Assembly: GCA_964556885.1 (NCBI GenBank)
Contig: CAZKYP010000002.1
Location: 1-56,680 of the forward strand
Reading direction: 5' to 3'
DNA from: CAZKYP01 sp964556885
GTDB taxonomy: Bacteria; Planctomycetota; Phycisphaerae; Sedimentisphaerales; Anaerobacaceae
Length of the DNA: 56,680 nt
This document shows positions 17,412 to 25,991 of this stretch, in pieces; within the stretch, counting starts at the first letter, position 1, and each line of letters starts with the position of its first letter. The translations under genes and the position numbers were made by a program. A model generated the notes under the pieces. That model saw only the letters and a list, made by a program, of their open reading frames with translations. It did not search any database and was not told where the DNA came from.

Positions 17412-18227
17412 TCAGCTATGTGAACTCAGTCGTTCTACAGTCTGCTTTATATCTCCGAACCGGTCATCACCGGCTTCCCGTTCTATTGCTAAAGCCCCAT
17501 CGAATTCTATTTCATCAAGTGCCTCTAAAAATGAGTCCGGATCAACCTGCCCCTCGCCCCAGGGCACTTCCTGTCCCCATGTACCGGGCCGGCTTGTCCG
17601 AATCGCATCTTTGATATGAATATGCTTAATCCAAGGGGCCAGTATTTTAACTGCTTCGACAGGGTCGCCCTTGTCATAAAGAATCATATTGGCCGGATCA
17701 AAATTGACTCCAATCGCCGGGTGATTCAATTTTTCCAGAAAACCTCGAAGCTCATCTGCTGTTTCCTGACCTGTTTCCAGTAATAACCTAATGTTTTTCC
17801 GATTCGCTTCATCTGCTAATAATTTGACTCGCCCGTGGAATTTTCGAGTATATGAATCATCGTTTTCATCGATAAAACCGGCGTGCATCGACAGATATTC
17901 TACTCCCAAGTTTGCCGTCACTTCGACAGCATCTGTAAAAAGCTTACGATTCCGCTGCCAAAATTCATCAGGCACAATACCGCCGGTTATTTTAATTCTT
18001 TCTAATGTCGAATAGTCTTCCTGGGGAAAATCTATCATCGTGGCACTTATATTCCAGTTTTGCTTCCTGACTTCCGCCAGGTAATCATTCCCCCCTGCCT
18101 CCAGTGCCGGCCTTACAGCAAGATGTATATGCCCGACTCCAATTTTAGTCATTGCATCCGCCACACCTGCAATATCAGTCCGTAACGACCAACTACACAC
18201 TCCAATCGGCCAGTCCTTACAATTCAT
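17412..18227 (-). CDS. sugar phosphate isomerase/epimerase-like TIM-barrel protein
   Basis: The 271-residue protein fits the xylose-isomerase-like TIM barrel (AP endonuclease 2 superfamily): GVCSWSLRTDIAGVADAM at the first strand, LGVEYLSMHAGFIDEND, RLLLETGQETADELRGFL, GVNFDPANMILY and HIHIKDAIRT supply the usual metal-binding Glu, Asp, His and Glu residues; EREAGDD supplies the last. Such proteins isomerise or epimerise keto-sugars or inositols. A strong GGAGG lies 8 bp before the ATG. It sits 37 bp after the dehydrogenase and probably works in the same catabolic pathway. Confidence 0.82.
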   Translation of the reverse strand: MNCKDWPIGVCSWSLRTDIAGVADAMTKIGVGHIHLAVRPALEAGGNDYLAEVRKQNWNISATMIDFPQEDYSTLERIKITGGIVPDEFWQRNRKLFTDAVEVTANLGVEYLSMHAGFIDENDDSYTRKFHGRVKLLADEANRKNIRLLLETGQETADELRGFLEKLNHPAIGVNFDPANMILYDKGDPVEAVKILAPWIKHIHIKDAIRTSRPGTWGQEVPWGEGQVDPDSFLEALDEIEFDGALAIEREAGDDRFGDIKQTVERLSSHS

Positions 18228-18264
18228 TATAAATCCTCCGTCTTGGATTTACGGTTCGCAGCAT

Positions 18265-19284
18265 CTATTCTATAAAAACCTTCTGCTTTGTTTCAGCCGA
18301 CTTCTTTTCAGCTTCGACAATTTTAACCGAATTCATAGACTGCTCCAGTGTTGTCACCGGTTTGACTCTTTCTCCGCCAATAACCTTCGCAAAATGTGCT
18401 ATCTCATGGAACCAGCCGTCCCCCGCTTCCACTTCCGGCGCAAATGCCTGCCCCTGGGCCGGACAAACCTTTAATGCCGGCTGCCGCGTAAGATCGTAAA
18501 TAATAGCTGCTTTTTCCAGTACGATATTAAAGCTCATCTCAAATCCGAACGTCGGCGACATTGCCCAACTGCCCTCCGCCGTCACCACTTTTTCATCATC
18601 ATACAAATACTGAGTGACAATATGTATCAATCCTCCACCCGGACCGTTTGCTCCGAAACTGCAAACCGCCTTCGGCAGTCCGAACAAATACTGAACGAAA
18701 TCCGTATCATGGATGTGCAAATCGAGCGCCATTCCTCCGCTTTGTTTTTCGTCGATAAACCAGTTATCCTTGCACCAGGCCGGGACCGAACCCAGTCGCC
18801 GGAACGTCGCGGCTGTAACTTCACCATACTGTTGACTGTCAATAATCTCTTTAGCTTTGGCATATTCAGGCCAGAACCGAATACATTGACCGATTTGTAA
18901 CAATTTACTACTGCGTTCGGCCTGCTCTATCATCCGCCGACAATCCTTTATATTAAGCGCCATCGGTTTTTCGCACAGGACATGAACACCGGCCGATAAT
19001 GCTTTTATCGAATAATCCGCATGTAAATATGTCGGCAAAGTTATCGAAACCGCATCCAGTTTCGGGTGGGCAAGCATCCTCTCAAAATCCGTATACGTAT
19101 CTATACTCTTCAAATCAATGTCATCCGGTAACTGCTCGATGTTGCCCTCTGTCTCTTTTGCCCCCTGCATAACGTACGGATTGGCATCGCAGACCGCTAC
19201 AACCTCAACACCTTCCAACGCATTCCAGCACCGGTAATGTGTACGACCCATAAATCCAAATCCCGCTATGCCGACATTTAACAT
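18265..19284 (-). CDS. Gfo/Idh/MocA-family NAD(P)-dependent oxidoreductase
   Basis: The 339-residue enzyme starts with the dinucleotide-binding motif VGIAGFGFMGRTHYRCW, continues with VAVCDANP and ITLPTYLHADYSIKAL, and has the catalytic CEKPMALNIKDCRRMIE block near residue 105. The C-terminal half (MALDLHIHDTDFVQYLFG) gives the usual substrate-side HDxD pattern. These enzymes oxidise or reduce sugars, inositols or sugar acids. First gene of the minus-strand operon 19284 to 14126, with GAGAG before the ATG. The exact substrate cannot be read. Confidence 0.88.
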   Translation of the reverse strand: MLNVGIAGFGFMGRTHYRCWNALEGVEVVAVCDANPYVMQGAKETEGNIEQLPDDIDLKSIDTYTDFERMLAHPKLDAVSITLPTYLHADYSIKALSAGVHVLCEKPMALNIKDCRRMIEQAERSSKLLQIGQCIRFWPEYAKAKEIIDSQQYGEVTAATFRRLGSVPAWCKDNWFIDEKQSGGMALDLHIHDTDFVQYLFGLPKAVCSFGANGPGGGLIHIVTQYLYDDEKVVTAEGSWAMSPTFGFEMSFNIVLEKAAIIYDLTRQPALKVCPAQGQAFAPEVEAGDGWFHEIAHFAKVIGGERVKPVTTLEQSMNSVKIVEAEKKSAETKQKVFIE

Positions 19285-19697
19285 GTTATTCTCTCTTTCA
19301 GCACAAATCCCCTTTCAACCACCGTTTTATTGAACAGACATCTTATACAAAGTCTTCAATATTATCAAATCCATTTATCCGGGTTCATAAAGTCGAGGTT
19401 TCCTTAAATCCGGACATTGCCGGCTATTTATACTCCATAATGTCTGTCAGAACCAAAATAATCAATAATCTCAAGGCAATTATTACCGTATTACACAATC
19501 AAGGGGTTATCGGGTCTTTGTTTTTAACAACAATTTTACACGTATAAAAATTCTTTTTCGAGTGATATTTCATACGTTTATTACGCCGCAACTGCTCAAG
19601 TATTAAATAATTAATGCCGATAGTTTCTTGTCTGATAAGATTAAATAATTTTATCCCTAACCGACCATATTTTTGAAACAATCACAGGATTGATAAG
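19285..19697. other. divergent intergenic region (413 bp)
   Basis: It separates the minus-strand sugar operon from the plus-strand GGDEF/HD-GYP gene and must hold promoters for both. It is AT-rich. The 11-bp sequence ATTAAATAATT occurs twice in direct orientation, at 19602-19612 and 19640-19650, 38 bp apart by start position, just upstream of the c-di-GMP gene; it could be a regulator site or chance in AT-rich DNA. A small frame at 19499-19681 on the minus strand has no credible protein features. Confidence 0.45.
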
Positions 19698-21902
19698 ATG
19701 AATGAAACTGTTGAACGACCTGCAGAGATAGTAGCAATCAGTCTTAACTCGACAGTTAAAGCCGCCGTGGATAAAATGATTGCCAATAAAATCGGTTGCC
19801 TTATCGTTAACGACAAAAACGGATTATACGCCGGCATAGTAACAGAACGAGACATAGTCAACAGAGTGGTTGCATCATCAAAAAACCTTGAGAAAACCAC
19901 TGTCGCCGAAATTATGACAACAAGACTCGTCACCTGCCCGGTCGGCACTCCGACCAGCAAGGCCAGAAAGATAATGTCGGCAAACCGGATTCGTCATCTT
20001 CCCGTCGTCGATAACGGTGTGGTAATTGGAATACTTTCAGCCCGCGATCTTATGGGACAGCAGCTTCTCGAAGATCGTGCGGCGGCTGAAGAAGTTGCAA
20101 TGCTTGCTAATTGTCTCAAAAGCATCGAGATAAGCGAAGCCGCCGACACGGTAACAACAGAAGTCCCAAAACTCTTCCAGGCTAAAAACTGTGTGCTGTA
20201 TCTTTTTGATGAAAATCCGGCCGGAACAAACAATTATGAAAAAAAGGAACCGGCAATACTAAGCTATAATGAATGCCTATGTCCGAAAGAATACCTGGTC
20301 CGTTCGGTCGAATCCGGATGCTCCGAATCTATTGTCAGCCCCAACCAATCATCTATAATTGAAAATATAGAATTGATTGATAACCTGTGTAAATCCAAAA
20401 TTTGTGACAGAATACCGGAGATTTGTGAAAAACTCGGAGCACAGTCACCACGCCTGATTATCCCGATATCGATTAAAACCGGCTCTTCGAATACGGGAAA
20501 ACAGCTTTCTGGCTGCCTTTGCATGTGCACATTAACACCTGCAAGTACCTTAAACAGAGAGCTTACCTCCTACAAGGCCAAGCTGACAAGAGAGATACTG
20601 ACCTCCCACCTTACGAACGCGAGCCTGTATCAGCAGGCAAGACTCACCTCACTGACCGATGCGCTGACCGGCATCGGCTCAAGGAAACTTCTGGATGACA
20701 AACTCCAGGACGAGTATGTACGTGCGAAACGATACAAACATCCTTTATCGATTGTAATTATAGATCTCGACAATTTTAAGACCATAAACGACACTTTCGG
20801 CCATGCGAACGGCGACGAGGCACTTAAAAAACTCGCCGAATGTATGAAAAAAGAAAAGAGAAATCCGGACATCATCGGCCGATACGGAGGCGACGAATTT
20901 GTCATACTGATGCCGGAAACAAACTCTGAAAATGCCTGTGCATTTATGGAAAGACTCCGTGTCAAAGTCCAGATGCTCAATTTCGTAAAGAACCTGGAAA
21001 TAACAATTAGCTGTGGAATCGCCGAAAGTTCACCCGACAGCGAAGACTCGTCCAGCGAATTGATGCGGAAAGCCGACGTTGCTTTGTACGAAGCAAAAAG
21101 CGCGGGACGCAACTGCGTGAAGCTCTGGAACAAAAATATGACAAAGGCTTTGAGAGCGAACGATATCGAAACCAGTAAAATCAAAAAACTGAGAAAACGA
21201 ATCGTCGGCCTGTCGGAGCAAACAGAGAAAACGTTCATTCAAAGCATCTGGAAACTCATTCAGACACTCGAATCGAAGCATCCCTATGCGAAGAAACATT
21301 CTATAAATGTAACACGTTATGTTGTCGGCATTTCCCAGACAATGAACATCTCACCAAAACAATCAGAGGTAATCCGCCGCGCTTCGATGATTCATGATAT
21401 TGGAAAAATCGGGATACCGGACGCAGTCCTGTTTAAGCCTGAGCGGCTTACGCCCCGTGAACGCAACATCATCGAACAGCATCCTGTTATAGCCGTACAA
21501 ATTCTGGATAAGTTGAGCTTTCTGGAGAAGGAGATAGCCATCATCAGAAGCCACCATGAAAAATGGAACGGCCAGGGTTATCCGGATGGACTATCGAAAA
21601 AATCCATACCTTTTGGCGCCCGTATTCTGGCTGTCGCCGATGCGTTCGACGCCCTGACTTCGATTCGTTCTTATCATCATTCACGCCCTGTTGATAATGC
21701 CATTCAAATCCTTGTCGATTCTTCCGGATATGATTTTGATCCCAAAGTTGTCCAGGCTCTGGTCTCATGGCTGGAGCAAATTTGCAAACAATCAGGCAAA
21801 AAAGGACCAATAACTTTAAAGGACCTGTTTGGTTTACAAAAACAACACGATGACGACTGCATAAATGAAAACGAACCTGATATGGTCCTCAGTGGTATAT
21901 AA
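19698..21902 (+). CDS. CBS-pair / GGDEF / HD-GYP cyclic-di-GMP signalling protein
   Basis: The 734-residue protein has two CBS domains (about 1-140, each ending in the ERDIVNRV or ARDLMGQQ type motif), a GAF-like middle region rich in cysteine (about 145-310), a GGDEF domain (about 325-480) and an HD-GYP domain (about 515-700). The cyclase site reads GRYGGDEFVILMP and is intact, with the RNPD inhibitory I-site exactly five residues before GGDEF. The phosphodiesterase residues HDIGKIGIP and HHEKWNGQGYPDG are also intact. It could therefore both make and break c-di-GMP, controlled by adenine-nucleotide binding at the CBS pair (family knowledge). AGGA lies 8 bp before ATG. No membrane segment, so cytoplasmic. 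Confidence 0.9.
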   Translation: MNETVERPAEIVAISLNSTVKAAVDKMIANKIGCLIVNDKNGLYAGIVTERDIVNRVVASSKNLEKTTVAEIMTTRLVTCPVGTPTSKARKIMSANRIRHLPVVDNGVVIGILSARDLMGQQLLEDRAAAEEVAMLANCLKSIEISEAADTVTTEVPKLFQAKNCVLYLFDENPAGTNNYEKKEPAILSYNECLCPKEYLVRSVESGCSESIVSPNQSSIIENIELIDNLCKSKICDRIPEICEKLGAQSPRLIIPISIKTGSSNTGKQLSGCLCMCTLTPASTLNRELTSYKAKLTREILTSHLTNASLYQQARLTSLTDALTGIGSRKLLDDKLQDEYVRAKRYKHPLSIVIIDLDNFKTINDTFGHANGDEALKKLAECMKKEKRNPDIIGRYGGDEFVILMPETNSENACAFMERLRVKVQMLNFVKNLEITISCGIAESSPDSEDSSSELMRKADVALYEAKSAGRNCVKLWNKNMTKALRANDIETSKIKKLRKRIVGLSEQTEKTFIQSIWKLIQTLESKHPYAKKHSINVTRYVVGISQTMNISPKQSEVIRRASMIHDIGKIGIPDAVLFKPERLTPRERNIIEQHPVIAVQILDKLSFLEKEIAIIRSHHEKWNGQGYPDGLSKKSIPFGARILAVADAFDALTSIRSYHHSRPVDNAIQILVDSSGYDFDPKVVQALVSWLEQICKQSGKKGPITLKDLFGLQKQHDDDCINENEPDMVLSGI

Positions 21903-21926
21903 GCCCGACGGTTCCGATTTGTTGTA

Positions 21927-22724
21927 TCATTTGTCAAGATGAAGCAATAAACGGTTGATATCTTCAATACGTTCATTCAGGGGCGGATGCGAAGAAAAAT
22001 AACTACCTAACTCAAATCGCTCGCAATGTGATTTCGATTCGGCCAGACGCCGGAGTAACCGCACACAGGCAGACGGATCATAGCCAGCCGCAGCAACAAG
22101 CCTTACACCAAGCTCGTCGGCCTCGGATTCCAGTTCTCTCGAATAGGCGCTTTCAAGAAATTGTACGCCCACATTCCTGAGCCAGCCCGCAACCATCCCA
22201 CGGACGGGAGCAGCATGGGATGCGGCGTTTATAGCCAGATTACTGATAATACGATTCATCGCATGGCCCCGGATCACATGGCCCATTTCGTGCCCCAGAA
22301 TAAATGCTATCTCGTCCCGGTTCCATTCGCACAATTCCAAAATCGAGTCGGTTAAAAAGATGAATCCGCCCGGGAGTGCGAAAGCATTTTGCTCAGCCTG
22401 TTCGAAAACATCAAAGTTGAACCTTCGAGATTTATTAACCACGCAGGGAATTATACGTTTGGCTGTTTCATCGATAATCTGTCCGGTCTGTCCGCCGGAA
22501 TCGCCGGAGCGATACATCTTCAGATTACGTCTTACCTCCCGTGCCAGGTCTCGTCCAACCTCGTGTTCGACTGTGACGGCTTCCGCCTCGCTGCCGGTTA
22601 TGGACCGCCATATCCACCTAACTTTACGGACATTCGGCCCGAACTTCCTGCCCAAATCGTAAAACAGATTACTCAATTTTGAGATATGTCCTATGAACCA
22701 TATTGACAGAATTGCCCAAATCAA
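21927..22724 (-). CDS. M48-family zinc metallopeptidase
   Basis: The 265-residue protein has one N-terminal membrane segment, then a peptidase domain with the zinc motif HEMGH inside IAFILGHEMGHVIRGHAMNRI near residue 145, and the third ligand in SRELESEADELGVRL. Downstream, HPPLNERIEDINRLL is typical of the M48 C terminus. M48 enzymes degrade membrane or periplasmic proteins. The start is uncertain: TTG at 22724 gives the membrane segment but has no good ribosome site and lies only 13 bp after the tRNA-Lys gene on the same strand. It converges with the c-di-GMP gene. Confidence 0.85.
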   Translation of the reverse strand: MIWAILSIWFIGHISKLSNLFYDLGRKFGPNVRKVRWIWRSITGSEAEAVTVEHEVGRDLAREVRRNLKMYRSGDSGGQTGQIIDETAKRIIPCVVNKSRRFNFDVFEQAEQNAFALPGGFIFLTDSILELCEWNRDEIAFILGHEMGHVIRGHAMNRIISNLAINAASHAAPVRGMVAGWLRNVGVQFLESAYSRELESEADELGVRLVAAAGYDPSACVRLLRRLAESKSHCERFELGSYFSSHPPLNERIEDINRLLLHLDK

Positions 22725-22737
22725 TATTTACATCAAT

Positions 22738-22809
22738 GAGAGTGTTGGGACTCGAACCCAAGACCTACGCATTAAAAGTGCGTTGCTCTACCAACTGAGC
22801 TACACTCCC
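22738..22809 (-). tRNA. tRNA-Lys (anticodon TTT)
   Basis: A full cloverleaf can be drawn on the minus strand: acceptor GGGAGTG/CACTCTC (one G-T pair), D-arm GCTC/GAGC, anticodon stem ACGCA/TGCGT with loop CTTTTAA (anticodon TTT), variable loop AGGTC, T-arm TTGGG/CCCAA with loop TTCGAGT. It is 72 bp; the discriminator base is A, and CCA is not encoded. Confidence 0.97.
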
Positions 22810-23151
22810 GTCGGTTAAACCTAAACACAGGAGTTTACTTCCTAATTGACTTTTCTGCAAGAAAATTCAGGATAATCTTCTTTTACTCTCCGAGATAAGA
22901 TCATAATGTAAGACAGCTCGCTGAATCTTATCCGCCTTATCTTCGAAGATCCAAGCTTTTAACAGGGCAAATCCGTCGATAGAACCTAAAAAGGATTGAT
23001 TTACAAGACCCATTTATGTTAAAATAGTTAATGAAATTCTGTTTTTTCTATCAATGGTCGTTATATCGAGGTTTGGCAAGTCCGAGCAGGATCATTTATA
23101 AACCTCGACTAATCACAAGATAGTATAAATGTCTTATAAAAAGGATTACAC
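22810..23151. other. intergenic region upstream of the CotH/LTD gene
   Basis: 342 bp, AT-rich, separating the divergent tRNA-Lys/M48 unit from the CotH/LTD gene. Apart from the stem-loop at 23066-23108 and an AAGGA ribosome site at 23141-23145, nothing recognisable is seen. No known riboswitch core could be matched by eye. Confidence 0.4.
23066..23108 (+). promoter_or_regulatory. 9-bp stem-loop upstream of the CotH/LTD gene
   Basis: TCGAGGTTT at 23066-23074 pairs perfectly with AAACCTCGA at 23100-23108 around a 25-base loop. It lies about 44 bp before the proposed start. It could be a 5'-leader structure or an operator. There is no following T tract, so it does not look like a terminator. 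Confidence 0.4.
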
Positions 23152-25815
23152 ACGTTTGTAAGATTTAGAAAAATTATATTTCTACAGCTCATTTTGGCCG
23201 TGTACTCGGCCGGTCCGGTCAATTCTCAACCTTACGAAGCAGACAATATGCATCATAAGGCTGATTTATACCTCCAATCAGAGAACTTAGCTGAAGACTC
23301 TACCGAAAAGACACTTGTTATCAACGAGTTGATGGCCGGTAATTCCAACTTCATTACGGACGCACAGGGAGACTCCGACGACTGGATCGAAATTTATAAT
23401 CCGGGCAGCCAGGCTATCAATATCGCCGGAATGTACCTGACAGACAATATTTCAAATCCTACAAAATGGCAGATTCCCAACAGCAATCCATCCATCACAA
23501 CCATATTTCCACAAGGTTTTCTTTTAATCTGGGCCGATGCTGAAACCACCGAGGGAGTGCTTCACGCAGACTTCAAACTCAGCTCTGATGGAGAAGAAAT
23601 CGGCCTTTTCGAAAGTGACGGTGGCACGCTTATTGATAGTGTTACTTTTAGCCCCCTGCCCGACAACATTTCTTACGGCAGGCTTCCCGACGGCGGCGAT
23701 AAATGGCAAATCTTCGATATACCCACACCGGGCCAATCCAATAGAAGCACTTCCGGTGATATTATTATCACTGAGGTTATGTACCATCCTTATCATCCAG
23801 ATTCAGGAGCGGAAGATATTGGACAGGAATACATCGAGCTTTACAACCGCAGCTCCGAATCCGTCAACCTTGCGGGCTGGAGATTCGCAGATGGTATCAA
23901 ATATACCTTTCCAGACGGTGTTACAATAGCAGCAGGAGAATATCTCATTGTGGCTGCTGATATATACACATTCATTAATAAGTATCAGAGCAATGCAAAA
24001 ACTGTCGGCGGCTGGAGCGGCCATTTGAGTAACAGCGGAGAGACTATCGAATTGGTCGATAATAATGGCATCATAATTGACAAAGTCCGCTACGCTGATG
24101 AGGGCGACTGGGCGATACGTGAGTTAGGACCGGTTGATAACAATCATCGCGGCTGGATATGGATTGCCGAACACGACGGCCTGGGCAAATCGCTGGAGCT
24201 GATTAATTCCGCCCTGCCCAACGATCACGGACAAAACTGGGCCGCAAGTAAAATTGACAAAGGCACACCGGGCAGGATTAATTCTGTTGCCAATGACAAT
24301 ACTGCACCTTTGATTCTTAATGTTATCCATTCTCCTGTTATCCCAGGCCCGGCCGATCCCGTTACAGTCAATGCACGTATAATATTTGAACCGGGAACGA
24401 GAATAACTGTAGCAATTTACTATCGAGTCGATACGTCATATTTCAGCGATAATGACACTTACCCGCATTTCGAACCCGACGATTACAGCATGCTGCCAAT
24501 GTTCGATGATGGTTTTCACGATGACGGACAGGCTAATGACGGTATATACGGCGCGGAGCTTTCTGCTCAACCTAATAGCACAATCGTCGAATTCTTTATC
24601 GAAGCAACAGACACAAACAACAATACACGTACATGGCCGGCGCCGAGTATTGTAGATGGACAGCGAGAGCAGGTAACAAACCTGCTCTACCAGGTCGACG
24701 AAACTTTTAACTTCGATGGAAATCAGACGCCGGGCGCCCAGCCGGTCTATTATCTGATTATGACAGAAATGGAGCGGGGAAGGCTGGCCTACCTCGGTAA
24801 TAGAGAAAATGACAGCCGCTCACATGCTGAGATGAACGGCACATTTATCAGCGTAGACGGGGAGGATATCAAACTGCATTATAACGTCGGCATCCGCAAC
24901 CGTGGTAATGGCTCGCGCAGGCCGCCCCCGAACAACTACCGTGTTAATTTTAAAAGTGACAACGAATGGAAAGGTGTAACCGAAATTAACATCAACAGCA
25001 AATATACTTACCTTCAATTTATAGGCAGGTTACTCTTCGATAAGGCTGGTATGCTATCCGCGGATGCCACTCCTGTACAGGTGAGGGTAAACGGAGAAAA
25101 TCTTGCTCTTGATGATCCGAATAAGATGTATGGTTCATATGTCCAGTTGGAGGTCTATGACAGCAATTGGGCCAAAAATCACATTCCTGACGATCCGGAT
25201 GGAAACCTTTACAGGTGCATTAGTTCCGGGCATGACTGCGACTTAAGATATTTAGGCGAAGACCCGAACGCTTACAGCAGAGGAAATGACTATGTCAAAA
25301 ACACAAACAGTTCTGAAAACGACTGGTTTGACCTTGTCAACCTGACATACGCGCTCGATGAATCATCCAACGAAACCTATGTTCAACAAGTAAACCAGAT
25401 CATCGATGTAGACCAGTGGATTCGCTGGTTTGCGATTGAAACCCTGCTAAGTAACCACGAAACTAACCTTAGTAATGGTTACGGCGATGACTACTACCTG
25501 TATCGAGGTATTAAAGATCCGCGTTTTATCCTGTTACCCCACGACCTGGATACTATCCTTAGATGGTCCGACCGTAACGATTCAATCTGGGAGGCGACCG
25601 CCCTACCCGTAATAAGGCGGTTTCTAACGTATCCTGAATTTAAGATTCGCTACTATGCCCAACTGAGGGATTTGATTGAAACTGTTTTTGCCCCGGAAAA
25701 TTTCAATTCATTTATCGATCAAAACTTAAGCGGCTGGATTCCGCAATCAAAAATAGATGAAATAAAAAATTTCATGGCTGCACGCACTTCCTATGTGCTA
25801 TCGGAAATTCCCTGA
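23152..25815 (+). CDS. secreted lamin-tail-domain / CotH-kinase-family surface protein
   Basis: Two lamin-tail domains come first (LVINELMAGNSN...DWIEIYNPG near residue 60; IIITEVMYHPYHP...EYIELYNRS near 205), then a beta-sandwich region, and a CotH domain (about 520-880) with NYRVNFKS, LPHDLDTILRW and the WIRWFAIETLLSN helix. CotH proteins are atypical protein kinases in spore coats; in planctomycetes they are large surface proteins. The first ordinary start, TTG at 23194, cuts off the basic and early hydrophobic part of a good signal peptide (RFRKIIFLQLILAVYSAG). The only start placed well after AAGGA (23141-23145) is ACG at 23152, followed by an open frame; TAA at 23137 blocks anything further upstream. 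Confidence 0.8.
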   Translation, partial: TFVRFRKIIFLQLILAVYSAGPVNSQPYEADNMHHKADLYLQSENLAEDSTEKTLVINELMAGNSNFITDAQGDSDDWIEIYNPGSQAINIAGMYLTDNISNPTKWQIPNSNPSITTIFPQGFLLIWADAETTEGVLHADFKLSSDGEEIGLFESDGGTLIDSVTFSPLPDNISYGRLPDGGDKWQIFDIPTPGQSNRSTSGDIIITEVMYHPYHPDSGAEDIGQEYIELYNRSSESVNLAGWRFADGIKYTFPDGVTIAAGEYLIVAADIYTFINKYQSNAKTVGGWSGHLSNSGETIELVDNNGIIIDKVRYADEGDWAIRELGPVDNNHRGWIWIAEHDGLGKSLELINSALPNDHGQNWAASKIDKGTPGRINSVANDNTAPLILNVIHSPVIPGPADPVTVNARIIFEPGTRITVAIYYRVDTSYFSDNDTYPHFEPDDYSMLPMFDDGFHDDGQANDGIYGAELSAQPNSTIVEFFIEATDTNNNTRTWPAPSIVDGQREQVTNLLYQVDETFNFDGNQTPGAQPVYYLIMTEMERGRLAYLGNRENDSRSHAEMNGTFISVDGEDIKLHYNVGIRNRGNGSRRPPPNNYRVNFKSDNEWKGVTEININSKYTYLQFIGRLLFDKAGMLSADATPVQVRVNGENLALDDPNKMYGSYVQLEVYDSNWAKNHIPDDPDGNLYRCISSGHDCDLRYLGEDPNAYSRGNDYVKNTNSSENDWFDLVNLTYALDESSNETYVQQVNQIIDVDQWIRWFAIETLLSNHETNLSNGYGDDYYLYRGIKDPRFILLPHDLDTILRWSDRNDSIWEATALPVIRRFLTYPEFKIRYYAQLRDLIETVFAPENFNSFIDQNLSGWIPQSKIDEIKNFMAARTSYVLSEIP

Positions 25816-25820
25816 GGATT

Positions 25821-25839
25821 TTAATAGCAAATCTATTAA
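25821..25839 (+). other. small hairpin after the CotH/LTD gene
   Basis: TTAATAG at 25821-25827 pairs with CTATTAA at 25833-25839 around a five-base loop, just after the stop. It is AT-rich and not followed by a T run, so intrinsic termination is doubtful. Confidence 0.3.
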
Positions 25840-25991
25840 GAGAGCTTCCCATTTAAATAAATTGGTTCTTGTTACAATACGTAATCTCCATTAGAATGCT
25901 ATCATTTAAATGACCAGTTATATATAAATTTTGCAGTTTGAATATTTATTCGAGGGCGGGATTACAAACGAAAACCGAATCGGAGTGAAAA

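Noticed and set aside
20630..21238. 202-codon open frame opposite the GGDEF domain
   Set aside because: Serine/phenylalanine-rich translation with no domain; a shadow of the well-supported GGDEF/HD-GYP gene.
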